Shown here one piece after another: positions 15,747 through 18,575 of a stretch of DNA of 18,575 bases. This stretch comes from Candidatus Hydrogenedens sp. (GTDB lineage Bacteria; Hydrogenedentota; Hydrogenedentia; Hydrogenedentales; Hydrogenedentaceae). The notes beneath the pieces were generated by a model that was given only the letters and a program-made list of their open reading frames with translations, was not told where the DNA came from and ran no database searches. Within the stretch, counting starts at the first letter, position 1; every line of letters starts with the position of its first letter. The DNA is taken from NCBI GenBank assembly GCA_020216745.1, contig JAIWNQ010000124.1, forward strand, positions 1 to 18,575, written 5' to 3'. Position numbers and translations under genes: made by a program.

Positions 15747-16829
15747 ATGCCATTATTCTGTTTACTTCTCTCTTCATGCGTAGTCCTACATAACCCTCCT
15801 ATTATATCAACCGAAGATTTTATCTCAGCAGTTCAAAACGGGGGAGGAACTGTAAACTATATCTTTGAAGATGAACGACCCTTCAAAGAATGCCATGCCT
15901 CCACAATAGTCGAAACAGTGGAAGGGAATATCCTATCCGCATGGTTTGGAGGAACAAAAGAAAAAAATCCAGATGTGGCTATCTGGCTATCCCGATGGGA
16001 TGGAAACAAATGGACTGCACCCCAAAAAATAGCCAAGGTTCGCGAAGAAGCACACTGGAATCCCGTCCTGTTTAAAGACCAGGATAATATAATTTACCTA
16101 TTCTTTAAAGTTGGAAAAGATGTCCCAGGTTGGTCAACTTATTGGATGAAATCAAGTGATAATGGCAAAACATGGTCTGAACCTGTAGAACTGGTAGCAG
16201 GCGATATTGGTGGTAGAGGTCCTGTTAAAAACAAACCCATTATCCTGCATGACGGGACATGGCTCGCTCCTGCTTCAACTGAAATCAAAGTGTGGCGTTG
16301 CTTTGCAGACAGAACCAATGATAAAGGTATGACATGGATACGAAGCAATGATTGGGATATGGAATCTTCTGAAATTCGTGGAAAAGGCGTTATTCAACCT
16401 ACCTTCTGGGAATCCCAGCCCAATCATGTCCATGCTTTAATGCGTTCTACAGGTGGCTGTATTGCCCGCTGTGACTCTGAAGATGGTGGAAAAACATGGG
16501 GAAAAGTTTACCGAACTGATTTGCCCAATAACAATAGCGGTATCGACCTTATAAAAAATATAGACGGTACCTTATGGTTGGTTTACAACCCCATAGCAGG
16601 GAATTGGGGACCTCGTAATATCCTAATGCTTGCTTATTCCAAAGACAACGGCAAAACATGGATAGATTTCGTTTACCTCGAAAAAGATTTAATTCCTACC
16701 CATGAATACTCTTACCCTGCCATTATTACCACACAAAAAGGGCTCGCCATCTCATACACATGGCGTCGCGAACGAATAAAATTCTGGCATATCCCTAATG
16801 ATATCCTAAAAAAATATACAGCCTCATAA
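15747..16829 (+). CDS. Asp-box (BNR/sialidase-like) secreted lipoprotein
   Basis: A six-bladed sialidase-like beta-propeller (BNR_2 type) of 360 residues. Numbered from ATG 15747, the Asp-box-type repeats are SSDNGKTW (136-143), TNDKGMTW (190-197), SEDGGKTW (244-251) and SKDNGKTW (298-305). Family landmarks are FKECHAST (46-53), WFGGTKE (66-72), WNPVLF (104-109), VKNKPI (160-165) and PASTE (175-179). A lipobox LSSC ends at Cys11, so the protein is probably surface-anchored. ATG 15747 has a perfect AAGGAG seven bases upstream but yields a signal without basic residues. TTG 15711 gives a 23-residue lipoprotein signal with Lys and Arg but a weaker ribosome site, and the frame stays open back to 15621. 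True sialidase activity is unproven; it may cleave other sugars. Confidence 0.88.
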   Translation: MPLFCLLLSSCVVLHNPPIISTEDFISAVQNGGGTVNYIFEDERPFKECHASTIVETVEGNILSAWFGGTKEKNPDVAIWLSRWDGNKWTAPQKIAKVREEAHWNPVLFKDQDNIIYLFFKVGKDVPGWSTYWMKSSDNGKTWSEPVELVAGDIGGRGPVKNKPIILHDGTWLAPASTEIKVWRCFADRTNDKGMTWIRSNDWDMESSEIRGKGVIQPTFWESQPNHVHALMRSTGGCIARCDSEDGGKTWGKVYRTDLPNNNSGIDLIKNIDGTLWLVYNPIAGNWGPRNILMLAYSKDNGKTWIDFVYLEKDLIPTHEYSYPAIITTQKGLAISYTWRRERIKFWHIPNDILKKYTAS

Positions 16830-16954
16830 CATCTACTATTTCTCTAAAAATATTTGCATATCTGCCTACACAATGAATAAATCTATTGAAACAATTTGTT
16901 TTATACTCATGTCTTATATGAAATAAAATATTTTATGATTTTAAGGAGATTCTT

Positions 16955-18268
16955 ATGATTTCACATTCAATAAAACTAACTTTTCTGTTTATTTCTCTAT
17001 TTTGTTTATTCTCCTTTCCTTATGCCTTTTCAGAACCTGTTTTCAAAGCAGGTTTTGCAATGGTAGATATCACCCCTCCAGCAGGCATCCCAATGTGGGG
17101 ATATGGGGCAAGACATGATTTACCCGCTGAAGGGACAAAATATCCACTAAATTTTAAAGTTGTCGTATTTGACGACGGAACAAATCGTCTTGCTATCGGC
17201 GGAATGGATTTAGGTCGTTCACCTACACAACGGTCAATGGAAAAAATCACAGAACGCGTGAAAAAAGAATGTAATGTTTCTTCTGTCATGCTTGTCGGTT
17301 CACATACACATCACGGACCTGTTATCGAACTAATAAATGAACCCGACTGCGGACAGGGGAAATTTGATAAAGCCATCCAATATGTCGAAGAACTCGAAAA
17401 TAAGATTTGTATGGCAATATCAGAAGCAACAAACAAACTTACCCCAGCCAAAATCGGATGGACCAGTGAACAAACCGACCTAAATCGTAACCGTGTATCC
17501 AAAAAACCTCAAAAAATGCGCGACCCAGAATTAACTATAATCCGCATAGATACAATAGATGACAAACCTATCACCGCAATAATTAACTTCTCTGCACATC
17601 CAGTACTTGACGATATATTCGACCGTCGCTGGAGTTCCGATTGGGCTGGCATTATGCAAAAAAAATTCGAAGAATTATTGAATGTCCCATGTATATTTCT
17701 TCAAGGTTCCACTGGTGATATGTCCCCCAACACCAACGACCAACGAAAGGGAATGATCGGATTTGGAAACGCTATCGGAGAATATTCCGCAGAACTTTAT
17801 AAAAAAATATCAACAACAGTCCCTGCACAACCACAAATACAATTCAAATCCGAAACATTTACCTATCCTTCCCGCATGGATACAAACAACCCCCTCGCTA
17901 TGGCTGTCTATAAACAAGGATTTTTCCCGGAACTTATCAATGCACTACTCAAAGAATTTTCTAATAATACCGTCTCTGTTACCCTATCAACTGCCCTTAT
18001 AAACAAAGAATTAGCACTCGTAGGCGGTTCCGGTGAATTCTTCTCCGGACTTGCCATCCGACTAAAAGCCAACTCACCAGCAAAGAAAACCCTATTTTTA
18101 GGATACTGCAACGGACATTCCCTTTATATCCCAACCGTAGAAGCGGTTGAAGAAGGTGGATACGGTGCCGACCCAATGTTTTCATGGGTTCCTGCAGGAA
18201 CAGGCGAAGAATTAATGGACAAAGCCTGTGCAAACATCAAAGAAATGTTAACCCAGAACTCCAATTAA
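16955..18268 (+). CDS. Secreted neutral/alkaline ceramidase-like amidohydrolase, N-terminal domain only
   Basis: A Sec signal peptide (hydrophobic about 8-22, cleavage near AFS26) precedes a neutral-ceramidase catalytic domain. Landmarks are AGFAMVDITPPAGIPMWGYG (32-51), VGSHTHHGP (114-122), NFSAHPV (211-217), LQGSTGDMSPN (249-259), SGEFFSGL (359-366) and NGHSLYIPT then GGYGADP (386-407). Likely zinc ligands are one His of HTHH, His215, Glu361 and Tyr391; Ser256 is the candidate nucleophile by analogy. At 437 residues it lacks the C-terminal immunoglobulin-like domain of full ceramidases of about 650-700 residues, as in many environmental homologues with untested substrates. AAGGAG lies six bases before the ATG. 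It follows the Asp-box gene by 125 bases on the same strand. Confidence 0.92.
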   Translation: MISHSIKLTFLFISLFCLFSFPYAFSEPVFKAGFAMVDITPPAGIPMWGYGARHDLPAEGTKYPLNFKVVVFDDGTNRLAIGGMDLGRSPTQRSMEKITERVKKECNVSSVMLVGSHTHHGPVIELINEPDCGQGKFDKAIQYVEELENKICMAISEATNKLTPAKIGWTSEQTDLNRNRVSKKPQKMRDPELTIIRIDTIDDKPITAIINFSAHPVLDDIFDRRWSSDWAGIMQKKFEELLNVPCIFLQGSTGDMSPNTNDQRKGMIGFGNAIGEYSAELYKKISTTVPAQPQIQFKSETFTYPSRMDTNNPLAMAVYKQGFFPELINALLKEFSNNTVSVTLSTALINKELALVGGSGEFFSGLAIRLKANSPAKKTLFLGYCNGHSLYIPTVEAVEEGGYGADPMFSWVPAGTGEELMDKACANIKEMLTQNSN

Positions 18269-18320
18269 TCATTTTATCCTTTTACACTATCTATCCCATA
18301 CCACCTCAATTAGAGTGCCC

Positions 18321-18352
18321 CCAGAGAACCACAGATTTTAACAGATAATTTA
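18321..18352 (+). repeat. CCACAGATT-type intergenic repeat-like segment
   Basis: The stretch contains GAACCACAGATT followed by a second ACAGAT ten bases later. It resembles the degenerate 'accacagatt..acagatt' intergenic sequence that recurs in many uncultured-bacterium genomes. Only one copy is visible here, so repeat status needs the whole genome. Confidence 0.3.
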
Positions 18353-18479
18353 ATAAATTTTTAGAGGATAATTACAACCCCAGATGCGAAAAAGCACTGA
18401 ATTGTTTTTACTCTTTCCTCCATGCTCCTCCATGTACCATCATGCCCTCTGTTGTTCATTTCTTTTTTAAATGTAAGTG

Positions 18480-18504
18480 TAGGGGGAGCATCCCTGCTCC
18501 CCTA
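18480..18504 (+). repeat. GC-rich palindrome (REP-like hairpin)
   Basis: TAGGGGGAGCA (18480-18490) pairs with TGCTCCCCTA (18495-18504) around a TCCC loop, with one bulged G. An A-run follows, not a T-run, so it is not a plus-strand terminator. The pattern 'GTAGGGG..CCCCT' resembles short dispersed palindromic elements. It stands out from the AT-rich surroundings. Confidence 0.45.
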
Positions 18505-18575
18505 AAAAAATTAACCATTGACATACAATCTATCTATTTGGTAGCAAGGATAAATCTGTTACATACATTCACTCT

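Larger units (their letters stand above)
18269..18575. other. Non-coding end region with repeat-like sequence
   Basis: No convincing gene lies here. The only open frame on the plus strand (18384-18470, 28 codons) lacks a good ribosome site. The region holds a CCACAGATT-type segment, a short direct repeat (TCCTCCATG twice, near 18417-18435) and a GC-rich palindrome, listed separately. The base composition shifts to more C- and G-rich patches than in the neighbouring gaps. Confidence 0.6.

Noticed and set aside
18384..18470. 28-codon open frame at the right end
   Set aside because: No suitably spaced ribosome site, no recognisable protein features, and it lies in repeat-like DNA.
18518..18523. 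Perfect TTGACA as a -35 element
   Set aside because: The sequence 16-18 bases downstream (around GTAGCA) does not resemble a -10, and no gene start is visible before the window end.

Overview
The window is AT-rich (roughly one third G+C by eye), densely packed bacterial DNA. Most genes have AGGAG-type ribosome sites, and several start with TTG or GTG. Lipoproteins, a Tat-type oxidoreductase, a Fe-S/[FeFe]-hydrogenase-related signalling cluster, a bacteriohemerythrin and secreted Asp-box and ceramidase-like hydrolases suggest a fermentative anaerobic or microaerobic bacterium with a diderm-like secretome. An uncultured lineage near Hydrogenedentota or the PVC/FCB groups would fit, but this is inference only. 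There are no rRNAs, tRNAs, transposases, CRISPR arrays or phage genes.

Layout. Positions 1-3572 (minus) hold the start of an unidentified gene, a type-2 valyl-tRNA synthetase and an M50 site-2 protease. Positions 3666-5162 (plus) encode an unrecognised protein that looks like two tandem degenerate histidine-kinase-type ATPase domains. Positions 5212-8818 (minus) form a compact five-gene operon. In transcription order it encodes a DRTGG-like protein, an RsbT-like ATPase fused to ferredoxin, hydrogenase-like and Fe-S domains, a second DRTGG-like protein, a PHP hydrolase and a stand-alone HATPase. Such genes are known as companions of [FeFe]-hydrogenases, but no catalytic hydrogenase or maturase is present here. 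A secreted 5'-nucleotidase-type phosphoesterase gene (8889-10412) lies directly upstream on the same strand. The gap between them holds a 13-bp stem able to mask the operon's first ribosome site.

Positions 10535-13818 carry a small lipoprotein, an Hsp20 chaperone, a UvsE-type UV-damage endonuclease and a Tat-exported aldo/keto reductase with C-terminal cysteines, with very tight convergent ends. Positions 13896-18268 (plus) carry a bacteriohemerythrin, an ArsB/NhaD-type permease, an Asp-box (sialidase-like) lipoprotein and a secreted neutral-ceramidase-like hydrolase. The final 307 bases are non-coding and contain repeat-like and palindromic sequence.

The most distinctive region is 5212-8872. 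A Fe-S, hydrogenase-derived sensor domain is joined to an anti-sigma-type kinase fold and surrounded by small nucleotide- or phosphate-handling proteins. The likely theme is redox or H2 signalling to a target outside the window.
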